A program made the position numbers and the translations under genes. The notes under the pieces were generated by a model. The model did no database searches, had not been told where the DNA came from, and worked only from the letters and a program-made list of their open reading frames with translations. This document shows, in pieces, positions 34,641 to 45,347 of a stretch of 64,000 nucleotides of DNA (positions within the stretch are counted from its first letter, which is position 1; every line of letters begins with the position of its first letter). Origin of the DNA: Hyparrhenia diplandra (Eukaryota > Streptophyta > Magnoliopsida > Poales > Poaceae); NCBI GenBank assembly GCA_015847255.1, contig JADLZK010007799.1:62001-126000 (forward strand), given 5' to 3'.

Positions 34641-37600
34641 CGAGAGCCGGGTTTGATGTTCAAGGAGTGCTCGGCGACTTCCCTCGATATGCGGCATATC
34701 GAGGCCCTCCACGCGAATACATCGAGGTTCGGCGCGGAGGAAGTCGACGAAGCTCGCTTCCTATTTGGGGGGTGAGCTCGGCACCCACGAGAGAGGGTGC
34801 GCCCATCCTTGTCGACCGTGACCTCCTTGGCGTCCTTTTCGGGCTCGAGCGTGCCCGTTACCTTCTCGAGCTTCGGCCGGACGAGCTGCGTGCTTGCTTC
34901 CGGAGTTCGGCGGTTGAGCTCGTGCTACCGCCTTCTTTTTGAGCTCGGGGGAGTCGCCGGCGAGCCGCCATCACAGGCAGCATACGCTGATTTCGGCAAT
35001 GGCGTCGGCGTACTAGATGGCGGCGACCTACGCGGCCAGCGTGCTTTCGAAGGTGGAGTCGATGGTGATGACCCCCTCGGACCGGGGATCTTGAGCTTGA
35101 GGTAGGTGTAGTTGGGGGCGGCCATGAACTTCGCGCAACTTACGGCCCCAGCGGGGGCGTGGTAGGCGTTCTTGAGCAGGAGCACCTCGAGGCGTGAGGA
35201 CCTCCTTCGCGGAAGTTGTCAGGAGGTCCGCGAAAAGGTGACGGGGGGAGGTCGATCCGTCAGTGGGAGCATCTGCTTCCACGGCACCACCCCATGGATC
35301 GGCTCCGGCCGGCGGGCGGAGGCGTGCCTTGGGATGCCAAGGGGCTTGGAGCGCGTGGATGTAGAGGAGGTTGAGGCGGCTGCCGCCATCCATCAACACC
35401 TTCCGAGGCGCATGGTGCCGATGATGGGATCGGCGGCGGAGCGGTACCTTCACGGAGTGCGGGATGTGTCGAGGATGATCGGCCTTGTCGAAGGTGATCG
35501 CCCGAACTCGACCACTTGAGGTACTCGGGGTAGCCGGCTCGGTGAAGAGGACCTCGCCGGCGTGTGAGCTTACGTCGGCGCTTGGACTCGTAGCCGGTGG
35601 CTCCGCCGAAGCGGCGTTGGCGACCGTCCTCGATGTAGATGTCGGCGTCGAACTTCGTCGGAGGCGGGCGTCCTTGTCGTCGTCGCCCTTGTCGCCACCA
35701 CGCCGGCGTGCCCATCACGTGCTTCTTCATGAGGCGGCGATCCTTCATCTTGTGGTTGACCAGGCCCCTCATGGTGCGGGCACGGTTCCTCGAGCATCTT
35801 GTCGAAGTGCTCTTTGGGGATGAAGGCTTGCCACCCCTTGCCGCCCGGCCTTTGCGCTTTTGTCCGCCTGAACGGGTATAAAGTAAATCGTCGCCGCTCG
35901 CCTGGGGCGCTTGTTCTTCTTGTTCTTCCTTCGCGGGAGTTCGATCCCCGGTTTCCTCGTCGTCGCCCTTCGGCTTTGCCCTTGCCCGTGACGGCGGAGG
36001 CGGGCGTCCTCTCCCTCGGCGTGGCGTGTGGCTTAGGTCGAGGAGCTCCTTCACGGTTTGGGGCTTCCCGGACGCCGAGCTCGTGGATCGTGGTCTTGCG
36101 GAGGTTGTGCGAAGGTGAAGGCAGTGATGATCTCGGAGTCGAGGAGGCCTCCGAGAGGTTATTGCGAAGCTTGGAGCGCGATGTAGTCGTGCAGGCTCTC
36201 CTCCTTCTTACGCTTTGCAGCCTCGCAGGTCCCACGTCGTGCTTGGCCGGGCGTAGGTGCCTCGGAGTTCTTGCCGGCGAAAGGCGTCGCCGCGCAGTCC
36301 TCCCGATTGCGGATGGTGCCCTCGGGGAGGTGCTCGAGCCATGATCCGCGCCTTTAATACGCAAGGTAGACGGGAGGTGCGGATGATGAAGTAGTCATTG
36401 TCGGCACCTCCGGCGACAACCAAAGGCGGTAGTCCTCGAGCCACATGGCGGGGTCGGTCTCCCCCCAGCCTCTGCACCGAGGTCGGGCTCGGAAGCGAGA
36501 GGGGCGGGGCGTCGTGAATGCGTGAACCGAAGGCCTTGGGCCTCCTCGAGCTCGGGCTGAGGGCCGGCGATCCAGTTGGGAGAGACGGGCTCGCGGGCGG
36601 TGATGTCTGGGGCGTGGGATTGCGGCTCTTGTCTTCTTGTTGTCGCGGGCGACCCACCGGCGTCGCTTCTTTGTAGCCGCTGGTGGCGCTTCTCATGGTC
36701 GCAGCGGTGGTACTTGTCGTCGTCTGGGGGACATTCTTTTCGAGCCGAGCCTTTTGCCCCGGGCGTTGATGGTGTCCCGGGCGTCGCGGTTCTCGCCGAC
36801 TCGTCGTCATGCGTGGACCTCGGGGTGGGGAGGAAGCCTCGTGCTCCTCTCCAGCCAGTCGTCGGTGAGACGCCAGAGCTTCTTTTCGGCCGGTTTGCCG
36901 CCTCCGCCCGGGGAGTCTCTTGAGCCGCCGTGGGCCTGCGTGCCTCGGGTCCTCGGGGGCGGCAACGACGCAGGAGCAGGGCGCCGCCGTGGTCTCGGGA
37001 TGCTCTCCCGAACACCGGCGGGAGTCGCCCGACCCTCGTCGGTTGATGCGGTCGTGGACCTCGGCGCTCGAGCCTGCGCGCTCGTGATTCTTTGTCTTCC
37101 TCGCTGCTCGGCGAGGGGGTTTTGCTCTTGGGGCAGCTGGCAGCGTTCGGGTTCCCTCGAGCTCTTCCAGCCGGGCCTTGACGCTGTCAACAAGCGCGGC
37201 TTCCTTGTTGGCGCTACGCGGTAACTCGGGTGGTGTTGGGAGGCGCCGCCGTGGACTTCCTCCACCGCACCGTCGGGGGTGTGACACATGTAGCACCGAC
37301 GCGTGGGGTGCGAACCATGAGGCTCATCCCATCGAGGGCGAGCTCGAGCTCGTGGACGCCGACTGGCCGGCTCGTTGCCCCAAGAGAGTGGGAGGCCCCG
37401 CCGCCCACGGTACATCCGCGTAGGCCGCCGCGGAACTCGCCGACATCAAAGCACCTCTTCGCCCGGGCGAAGCCGTAGGACGACATTGGCGGTGGAGAAG
37501 GTCACATCGCGGGCGGGGGGCTGCGGCGAGGCTCGCCCTAGGATGTCGTGAAGCGTGTCCTTGATGAGCTCGAAGAAGCTTGTCCGCCGGGCGGCGCGGA

Positions 37601-37795
37601 TGGGGCCGACCGGCGCTGAGGTGGAGTTCCGTCCCATGCTCGTCGACGGAGTCGGTGGCGCTCGAGGCGGCCGATGTCCTCACGCCGCACGGGGGCGGAA
37701 GACGGCTCGTGATGGATCAGCTCGCTCGGTGCCGGAGAAGTCGATCGCGTTGCGCATCGCCGGGCAACGCGCCGTCGGCGAGTGGAAGAAGCCAT
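34641..37795 (-). pseudogene. gag and protease region of the outer element
   Basis: Starts at 37795 (ATGGCTTCTTCCACTCG), about 50 bp inside LTR D and its primer-binding region. A Retrotrans_gag-type block lies around 36450-36190 (DNDYFIIR). An aspartic protease motif, LMDGGSRLNLLYIHAL, is around 35390, with the D-G-G-S codons at 35390-35379. This segment is absent from the inner copy. Frameshifts interrupt the frame several times. Confidence 0.75.
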
Positions 37796-37847
37796 CGTGA
37801 GTGGAGAAACGCCGCACTAGCGCCGCGCCTACGGGCGCGCCAACCGC

Positions 37848-39155
37848 CGTCAGGGTCTAATACCACCGTCCACGAATAATGTCGGCTAATGCGTGCTCCA
37901 ATGGCCTAGCTCTAGAGACAATGACACGAAATTTTATCTTTGGTTCGGGGCTTAACCCGCTCCCTAGTCGGTGAGGCCACTATCAGAAGCTCAAAAGCTC
38001 GTGATCGGGGCGAATACAAGCGGGCGAGAGAGGGAGGTGAGCTCCGTGTTTTCGTGAAAGTGGGTGATCGGAGTGTCGGAAGCTAGAATGCTTGTGAGTT
38101 GAGAACTTGCCCTTCTCCAATGGCCGAGCCTCCCTTTTATAGCCGCAAGGGAGATGTGCGGTAGCCATCGAGGGAGGGACTTAGGAGGAGAAGAGATACA
38201 AATTTGGGGGTAGAAGAGGAAAATGGGACCGTTCGGTTGGGCACGCGGACCTCCCGCTGTCCTTGCCGCCGCCGCGCGCGCCATGGCCTATCCGCGAGTC
38301 GCCGTAGAGCCGCGGTAAGGGCGGCTCCATTTTCCAATGTCCAGACGCACGACCGCCGCCCGGCTTCGGGCTCGTCGGTCGGGTGCGAGGGAGCGATGAG
38401 CTTCAGCGCCGCCGCTGCCGCCCATGCGCCCCCCCGTCAGGCCACGCGGCGCTGTCCACGGTCGGACTCGCGGCGCCGGGCCGCCATAAATGCGTACTTG
38501 GCGTCGCGAAAACGTGTGGGCGAGAGAGGCTTCGGCGGGAGCTCGGCTCCGCCGCCCGAGGTCGTCATTTGTGCGGAAGCGGTTGTCCGTGGCGGCCGGG
38601 CGCGGTATGGCGTGGTCCGACGGGCTATACCACGCGCGGCGTGTCGCCGGGGATCGCCATTCTCTTGAGATATCCTGCCATAGGCCGCGGCTACCGACAG
38701 GCAGTAATCACGGCGTCGTCGGTCGGCGTTGTGTCCCGCAGCCCGCGACTAGCCGAATTGGTACTACTCGGGAGCTCGTCCGAGACGAGAAGAGGAACTC
38801 GTCGGCCAAGCTCGAGCTCGGCATGTCCTTCTATACTCGTGAGAGCTCATTCGAGGCGGAGGATGGGCGTCGGGCTGAGCTCGAGCTCGTGCCGGGGGAG
38901 CTGCGTTCGAGACTAAAAAGGGGTCCCGTGACGAGATCTTTCGGGGTGCGGGCACGCGAGCTCATTGGTGAGAGAGGATGGGAGCTCGAGTGAGGTGGGA
39001 AGGCGGGCCTTCATCGGGGAGCTCGTGGGAGAGCTCGAGCGAGCATTCCCCCTCGCCCATGAGGAGCTCGTCCACGGTCGAGATCTCGGGTCCCATTTGC
39101 TCATCGGGATGGTTCGGGAGCTCATGTACGGGTGACCCAAATATCGATCCCCACA
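37848..39155 (-). repeat. 5' LTR of the outer element (LTR D)
   Basis: On the minus strand it runs from TGTGGGGATCGATATTTGGG at 39155 to about 37848, where minus-strand TTGGCGCGCCCGTAGGCGC (primer-binding region) follows. A TATAAAA box lies at 38141-38135. It is collinear with LTR A, its partner at 6241-7549. Confidence 0.87.
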
Positions 39156-39893
39156 CCCGATCCAACGGGATTGGCGCATCTACCCCTGTCGGAGGGAATA
39201 GGACTCTCCTCGACACTTCAAGTCTAGCCGAGGACGCACGACCAACAGTGACGATGCCTGTAGCTACATAGATTTGGGCGTGGCCCCTTAAAATAGTACC
39301 ACCTTGTAACTTTACACTTCTCTCTTATTTTCTCACTCTTCCCGGTTGAGCCCAAACTACTGTGCTCCCTTAACACTATAAAAGGGACCCAAGGGCCACT
39401 GAGAAGGCAACAGAGCTCAACGCACAGAATGCGATATAGGTTCTTCCTTATTACTATTGACTGGTAGGACAAACGCTATATAGGTTCTTCCTTTATTCTA
39501 ACATAAACGATCTGCTAAAGCAAGTCTTGTGATATGGTTGACTCAAAATCAGGATCTTACAAACAGGGAAACTACCTCGCATTGGGGCCAGCATAGTATC
39601 CGGTAAGCCTTCTCGAAAGAAAAGGCCCCTATGAATACTATTGGCACTTGCCTCAATCAACATTCACCCACACATTGAGACTTGGGACTAGGCTCACTCT
39701 CTCGACCTGCTTGTAACCCCTACTACGAGCATTTAAGCTCAGATACACTCCACCTCCCACTAGACTAGGGCATCGTTGTCTGAACCCGTATACATCTTGT
39801 GATATCTTAGAGCTATGCCACCGAAGTCCACACGAGCCCATAGAAATTTACTTAGCCGTTGTAGTGAACCACAACAATTTGTTTGTGGTAAAT
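39156..39893 (+). repeat. Old LTR-like sequence flanking the stack on the right
   Basis: It contains ACTATAAAAGGGACCCAAGG around 39376 followed by a layout resembling LTR R/U5 regions, and ends GTGAACCACAACA near 39890, like the CCACGACA ends of the younger LTRs. The outer element appears to have inserted into it, leaving its 5' part at about 5603-6240. A 14-bp word, TATAGGTTCTTCCT, occurs twice (near 39434 and 39480). The full LTR boundaries and a target duplication could not be found. Confidence 0.4.
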
Positions 39894-41400
39894 ATTATCC
39901 TACTATGGGGTAACTAGGCTCAAAACATTCGTCTCGCAATGTACATTTAAACTATGCAACTAGCTATTTTGTTTATACATTTTATACTCTATGTATGCGT
40001 CTTTTTGAACATTTAATTCTTCGAGGTGATGAGAATTTTGGAGAAAGTTGGGGAACTAAACACACCCACCTGAGTACATGATAAATATGCTGCTAAGAAA
40101 CTAACGCACACATCGAAGCGAAGATAGACCTGCTGCTAGTCTCACACTCACTCTCCTTACACACTCAACTAAAATAACTGTAGGACACATAGAAGCGAAG
40201 ATAGACCATGCAACCATAGTGTCTTTTTGCATCGTGCTTGGATTGTGTTTGTTAGATTGTTCGCACTGGGGCACTCTAAAAGCACCTGTACAGGCCACGT
40301 TGGAGTTTACAGGCACAAAAATGCCTGCAGCGGGGTCCTGCAAAGCATCCGCACGAGCGGCGTTCGGTAAATACACTGGAGTCCAGGACCTCGGTACAAG
40401 CTTGCGGGCCCACCACACGACGAGAGAGAAGAGGGAGCTCTTGTCGCTGCTGGACCTGGGACGGCGGCGCGTGGGGCTTGGGTCGGGCGGAGGTGGGAGG
40501 AGAGCTTGACACCGGCGAGCCCCCACGCCCCTCCTTCTTCCCTTCCCTTTCGCCCGCGCCCTTGGCCATGGAGCCGCACCGCCGCGCCCGGCCATGGAGT
40601 CCCCCCCTACACCGCGAGCCCCGACGCCCGGCCATGGAGCCCGCACCGCCGCTCCCCCCGAGCCGCTGCGCCAAGACGCCGCCGAGCTTCGCCGTGCTTG
40701 CCGCCCGAAGCTTCGGCCGCCGCCGCCCTCCCAAATCCGTCTCCGGCGCCGTCCTCCTCCCTCCGTCCGCGCTCGTCGGCGGGCGGGACAGGCCGCCGTG
40801 GCCGTGGCCACCGGAGCGCCGATGCCGAAGTCACCGGCCCGGTGCGGCGGGCCACCGCGTGGCCTCTAGTTGGTCGCCATATACCGGCCTCGACGCCCCT
40901 CCCACACTGTTCGACGACGGTCAAATAGAAAAAAGAGGGGAAAATGAAAAAGGGAAAGAAGAAAAGAAAAATAGGAAAGGTAAAAAAGAAAATAGAAAAA
41001 AAGGAAGAAAAGAAAATAACAAATAGAAAATAGAAAAAGGAAATCTATTATTATTTAATTAAAACAGAAAAAGATAAAAAATAGAATGAAAAAAAGAAAA
41101 GGAAAAAAGAAGAAAGAAAAAGAATAGGAGGAGATGGTAGTTGGGATGATTGAATAAAATATTAGGTAGTTGGTATAGAGTATCGATATAAAGGAGAGAT
41201 GGGTGCGGGAGAAAGTGCTGTAAAGGAGGGGATTTTGATGGTAGGATGTATAGAGGGATAAATAGAGAAACATGAGTGCGGGACAGTCTTATTTCTGTGA
41301 TGCAAAACTTTTACAAGTACAAACACTACTGTTTCCTCATGGTTGAAAATTGAGATGTGCATGCAATACAATGAATGCCCTAGACCTAGAGAAGCAAAAT
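39894..41400. other. Intergenic region with repeats; no supported gene
   Basis: 39894-40075 has words common in grass MITE-like repeats (TTCGTCTCGCAA, GGGGAACTAAACAC), but no terminal repeats were found. 40109-40207 holds a direct repeat. About 40380-40910 is very GC-rich, with overlapping Pro/Arg/Ala-rich ORFs on both strands and no family match. 40920-41130 is a one-strand purine (A/G) tract. Confidence 0.45.
40109..40207 (+). repeat. 22-bp direct repeat, 55 bp apart
   Basis: CACATCGAAGCGAAGATAGACC at 40109-40130 recurs with one mismatch at 40186-40207 (CACATAGAAGC...). The spacer is unrelated. It may mark a small duplication or an excised insertion; no function is evident. Confidence 0.6.
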
Positions 41401-42960
41401 CTACAAGTAGGCGTCTGCGGTGCTGAGGTCATCGAGGATCTTATTCTTGACATCCTGTGGAAGCAGGGCGGATGGCCCTGCCTTGGAGTAGAACTCCGCT
41501 AGTGATTTGATCGCCTTCTCCAATGCGACGTACGACTCCTGCAATGCAATAAAACAAACGGTGTAAGAAATGGACCTAAGTAAGGATGAAAACAGTCGAT
41601 CTCGGTCGAAAAACCCCATAACCGTTTTCTTCTTTTACATTTGAATATGAAAACGAAAGCGAAAACAATAAAGGCGGACACGAAAAACGAGCACGAACTT
41701 AGGGAATTATGAAATTTCGAAAAACAAACTAATGCGAGTGGACTTACGTCGAACGCGGTCGATATAAGAAAATTCAATGCGGAATATCAACCCACAATGC
41801 ATAAAAATTAATAAGTGTTATTTTGGTAAATTTTGAGTGGAAGAGAGCAAACTTATGATTTTAGTCCATTAAGAGTCTTTCTTTTCGTCACCCCAATCAT
41901 ATGCAACACAATAACAATTGTCGTATGGAGCCGGATGCAGCCATGCAACGCCAGACGAGGTGATTAGTCCCACCTCGGCGACTCTAGATTCTAGAAGGCG
42001 CGATGGGAGTGTCTGCTGCCTATATAATGCGGCTCGACCATGATCTTTCCAGAGCTGCAGATAGTTGCCAGACAAGTAATGATTAATAACAAAATTCGGA
42101 ATTTTGAATTCGAAATGTTCGAACTAAAAGTAGAAAACTAAAAACGTCGATCTCGATCGAAAAACTCCTCAACCATTTTCTATTTTTACATTTGAAATAC
42201 GAAAACGAAAACGGAAGTCGGACAAAAATACGAATTCGATCGAGTTAAACTTATTTCGGTTCCGTTTTCATCCTTGACGTAGATCGAGGACGGACGATCA
42301 CAGATTCACAGCGGAGCTTTGAGTTCATGTAATCATGTACGTACCTCGGCGGCGACGGTCTGCTGGCCTCTCCATCCGCCCAGGAACTCCCTGATGGACT
42401 CCTTGGCGGCGTCGGCGTTCCGGCGGAACCTGGCCATGTCGCCGCCGTCATCCTCCTGCAGCGACTCCCGGAGCGTGCGCACCACCTCCCTGGCCGCCTT
42501 GAGGTACGCCTTGGGCAGCACCTTCCCGGCCTTGGTCTTCTCGTTGGGGTCGAAGATGGACTTGATGGCGCCGAGGACGCCCTCCTCGCCACCACTCCCA
42601 TCATCCTCCGCTCTCACCGGCGCTGGCGCGGACACCGCCGCGCCCGCGAGGCCGATGAGGAGGAGGGACGCGGCGTGAGCTCTCCTGGTGATCGGCAGCC
42701 TGCAGGCTCTGCCGCCTGCTCTGTTGCGCGACATGACGGCACGCGAGAGTTAATCAAACAAACGCGAGAGCACCGAGGAGGAGGAAGAAGAGAAGGGGAG
42801 AATGGTGACGATGAGGCACCACGTACAGATGGACTTGTTGCCCGCTGTCCGGAGCTCGCTGCAGCTTTCCGGCGGCGACGGCGACGGCGACGAGCAGCTC
42901 TTGTGCAGCGTGGACACCGGAGGCGGCGGAGGTGAAGGCATTGCTGATGGGCCTCTGCAA
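41401..42960 (-). CDS. LPA19: PSB27-H2 / LPA19-like photosystem II assembly factor, chloroplast
   Basis: Three exons on the minus strand: 42960-42827, 42720-42345 and 41538-41401 (stop TAG), giving 215 residues. The frame is continuous across both introns (phase 2, then phase 0). The N-terminus from MQRPISNAFTSAASG looks like a plastid transit peptide, and ASLLLIGLAGAAVSAPAP then resembles a thylakoid lumen-targeting segment ending near A-X-A. The mature part carries GAIKSIFDPNEKTKAGKVLP, YLKAAREVVRTLRESL, AKESIREFLGGWRGQQTVAA and a tail ending STADAYL, characteristic of PSB27 homolog 2. The Arabidopsis protein helps C-terminal processing of the D1 precursor during photosystem II assembly. 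An alternative start at 42734 (MSRNRAGG) would shorten the transit peptide. Family call from memory, strong. Confidence 0.88.
41581..42275. mobile_element. hAT-like non-autonomous DNA transposon in the second PSB27-H2 intron
   Basis: Left end TAAGGATGAAAAC and right end GTTTTCATCCTT form a 12-bp inverted repeat. Inside the ends, GTCGATCTCGGTCGAAAAAC (near 41598) and GTCGATCTCGATCGAAAAAC (near 42146) are direct subterminal repeats, both followed by CATTTGAA and GAAAACGAAA. Candidate 8-bp flanks GACCTAAG and GACGTAGA match only loosely. No transposase ORF. hAT is the best guess, but the family is not certain. Confidence 0.55.
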
Positions 42961-45029
42961 TGCAGAAGCAACGGATTCTTGGATTGCTCCTACGTACCTT
43001 GTGCTTGGTCGCCTATGATTTGGCTGTCAGTCCAGAACCTTATCTGCACTCTGCAGCACTCTCACTCTCACATGGCTTGGCTTGATAACCACCACGGATG
43101 CTTGAAGTTGAAACAAGCCTTGGTTCTGGGAGAGGCAACAAAAGCACGGGTCGGCCCATTGGGTCCAGCAGTGGCCGGATCCGCAACGTGCAATGCGGGC
43201 CTTTGGCAGCTCAGTTCATGTGATGTGCTGTGGGTTGCTCAAAAAAAAAAAAAAAAAAAAAAAAATGATGATGTGCTGTGTACAAACAAACCCTGACGCT
43301 ATAGCCAACCAGCCACCAGCAATTTGCCAATTCCTGGGCCTGAAGCTCAGCAAGGAGAAGCATCGGCATCCAAGCTGGCTTAGCTGATGAGCTGTCTGAT
43401 TCAGACGAGAACTCATCATCAATTCATCATCAGGTAAATAAAAAAACCGGAAGACGACAGTCGACAACATCTCTTTTTGCAGATCGACGGTGTTTTACCA
43501 TAGATACATGAATACAAATCTATGACATAAGACGGAGAGCGTACTCCATACTTCATCCGTCCAAAATTTTTATATAAAATCAAAATTTTTCGTCTTTTTA
43601 CTTTCAGAAATTTTAAATTTTAAAAAAATTAATTAGATGGACATTCAAATTTTTTTATATAAATGAAAAATGTTATTTTTCAGAACTTATTTTACATTAC
43701 AGATATTAAGAAATTTATCATGAGAGGAGAGAAAAAATTAATAGCAACGACCGCTGGGACAATCTAAAGACTGTAATATGGCTAAAAGTCAAAAGCGTTA
43801 TTTTTCAGAATGAGCCGCACAACCCATGAACCGAACAGTCGAAGAAAAGAAAATCATGGATATTGGAGAAACGTGCCTGGAACGACCGCCGCGTCGGCAG
43901 CAGGGCGGGACGGCAGAGGTCCGCCAGGGCACAGGCACGGACGACCGGGGCACACGAGACACGACAGGAGGTCCATCTGCCGGACGGGTGACTCGGCTCG
44001 GCGACCGGCCGATCTCGGGGGTGATCGATTTCGGCGTGAGTTTTCGCGTCGGGAGGCAGTCCAACGAAGCGACGGCCGAAAGGCACGTTCGTTTTGCCCG
44101 GCCCGGCCCTCCCCAGCTTTCGTTTCGTGGGGCGACGTCGCTTTTGTTTGCCCCACCCACCGGCCGAAAGAAAAAGAAGCGAGGGAAGAAGGCACCGCCC
44201 AGCGCCCAGCCCCAGCGCCCACCGAGCTGCCGCTGTCCACAAGCCGAGTTCGGGGCCGCACGTCGAGCTGGCCAAGCCACCCACCGGCCACCGCTTGTGC
44301 TTCCACGCTCTCTTTTTATTTTATTTTGATTTCTTTCCTAATGATCATGAAGCTACGGATCGAAAAGATATATTAGCAGGAGCTTTTTTTTTAATGATTC
44401 TGCCAGTTGGAAACAGGCGACCTATGTTTCCTGGAAAAGGTACTTTGTATTAGCAATATAGTAGAAAAGTTTGTATATGCAATGGGTCTAAATTTTTCAA
44501 TTTTTTTTTATCAATCCTATTTGTGCTACTTCACCGATCACATTGAGAGACGTCTCTCTTCGAGTACAAGCAATGTTGGGTTGACTATAACCGCACATCT
44601 TTATTGGATTTTAACCTCAAATCCAACTTGTTGTCAAAAAAAAAAAAAAAAAAACTCATCAACCAATCCGTATATTTTGACGTCTCTACAGACATGCATT
44701 TTGAAGAACATGCAGAACTATGTCATTTTGCGCCGGATTGCACATGCTGGGTGTTTGGTTGGCTCAGGGGCGGCGCTCGATCGATCGAGCGGGGGGCGTA
44801 GCGATTCTCCGATCCGGCTCTCTTTTTGTCTGAATTTTGTTGAAGGAATTTTTTTGTCTGAATTTTTTTATTAATGGCATGTAGTTGTAGCCCAAATCAA
44901 ATCAGAAATATCGTTTTACAAAGCACAGAATCGCTACATTTCAGACCAATCAGATGCTATTAAATCTCCAAATAGTCTGTCTGCACCAAACTAATCAAAA
45001 GTCACCTCTAGACTCTAGCAAAAAGGGAG
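42961..45029. other. Intergenic region between PSB27-H2 and myosin
   Basis: It holds a run of about 25 A at 43241-43265, an AT-rich block (43540-43740) that may be a decayed MITE, a GC-rich block (43860-44300) with overlapping ORFs on both strands and no recognisable family, and a run of about 18 A near 44637. The two flanking genes diverge, so both promoters should lie here, but no clear TATA box could be assigned. Confidence 0.5.
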
Positions 45030-45347
45030 AGGCGAACCAGCTCAGCTCAGCTCAGAGCCGGCGACCGCCACCCCACCCCGCTCCTGTGCTGGGCACCAGC
45101 TTGTATATTCCTTCTCCCTCCTACGCTTTCCGTGCTTCCATTCCATCAGCCTCAGGCCCCCGCGCCAGCCTCCCCTTTCCACCTGTTCACTCGCGTGCGC
45201 ATTGGCGCGGCCAGCCACTGGCTCATCACCATCGATCCTCCTTTCTCCGATCGAGCTCCTATGCGCGGTTAGTTGTTCCCTCGCCGGTGGCCAACGACGA
45301 GCTGATCGATCCAAGTCCGCCGGCGGATCATCCACCACCACCACCAG
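45030..45347 (+). promoter_or_regulatory. Myosin 5' leader region
   Basis: It has a short CAGCT pentamer run (about 45038-45056), then CT-rich sequence, and ends in a CCA repeat directly before the start codon. The transcription start is not defined by the sequence. Confidence 0.45.

Larger units (their letters stand above)
6241..39155 (-). mobile_element. Outer Tat-lineage Ty3/gypsy LTR retrotransposon (element 2), minus strand, interrupted by element 1
   Basis: Reading the minus strand: 5' LTR 39155-37848, gag from 37795, protease, RT, RNase H, second RNase H and integrase down to 31503, a 3' region holding an antisense ORF, then the 3' LTR 7549-6241. Element 1 (9851-30243) sits inside the 3' region. 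The outer ends are TG..CA, with flanking pentamers CCCGG (6236-6240) and CCCGA (39156-39160), a target duplication with one mismatch. The RT wording, the extra RNase H and the antisense ORF between pol and the 3' LTR are Tat-lineage traits (relatives include RIRE2, Grande and Cinful). Many frameshifts make it non-coding as read, although its RT motif YVDD and protease motif DGGS are present. Confidence 0.85.

Noticed and set aside
40101..40928. Overlapping GC-rich ORFs on both strands (up to 236 codons)
   Set aside because: Pro/Arg/Ala-rich low complexity on both strands, no splice-supported model and no recognised family.
43798..44453. Several ORFs of 120-188 codons upstream of myosin
   Set aside because: Similar lengths on both strands in a GC-rich block, which indicates composition rather than coding. 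No recognisable domain.
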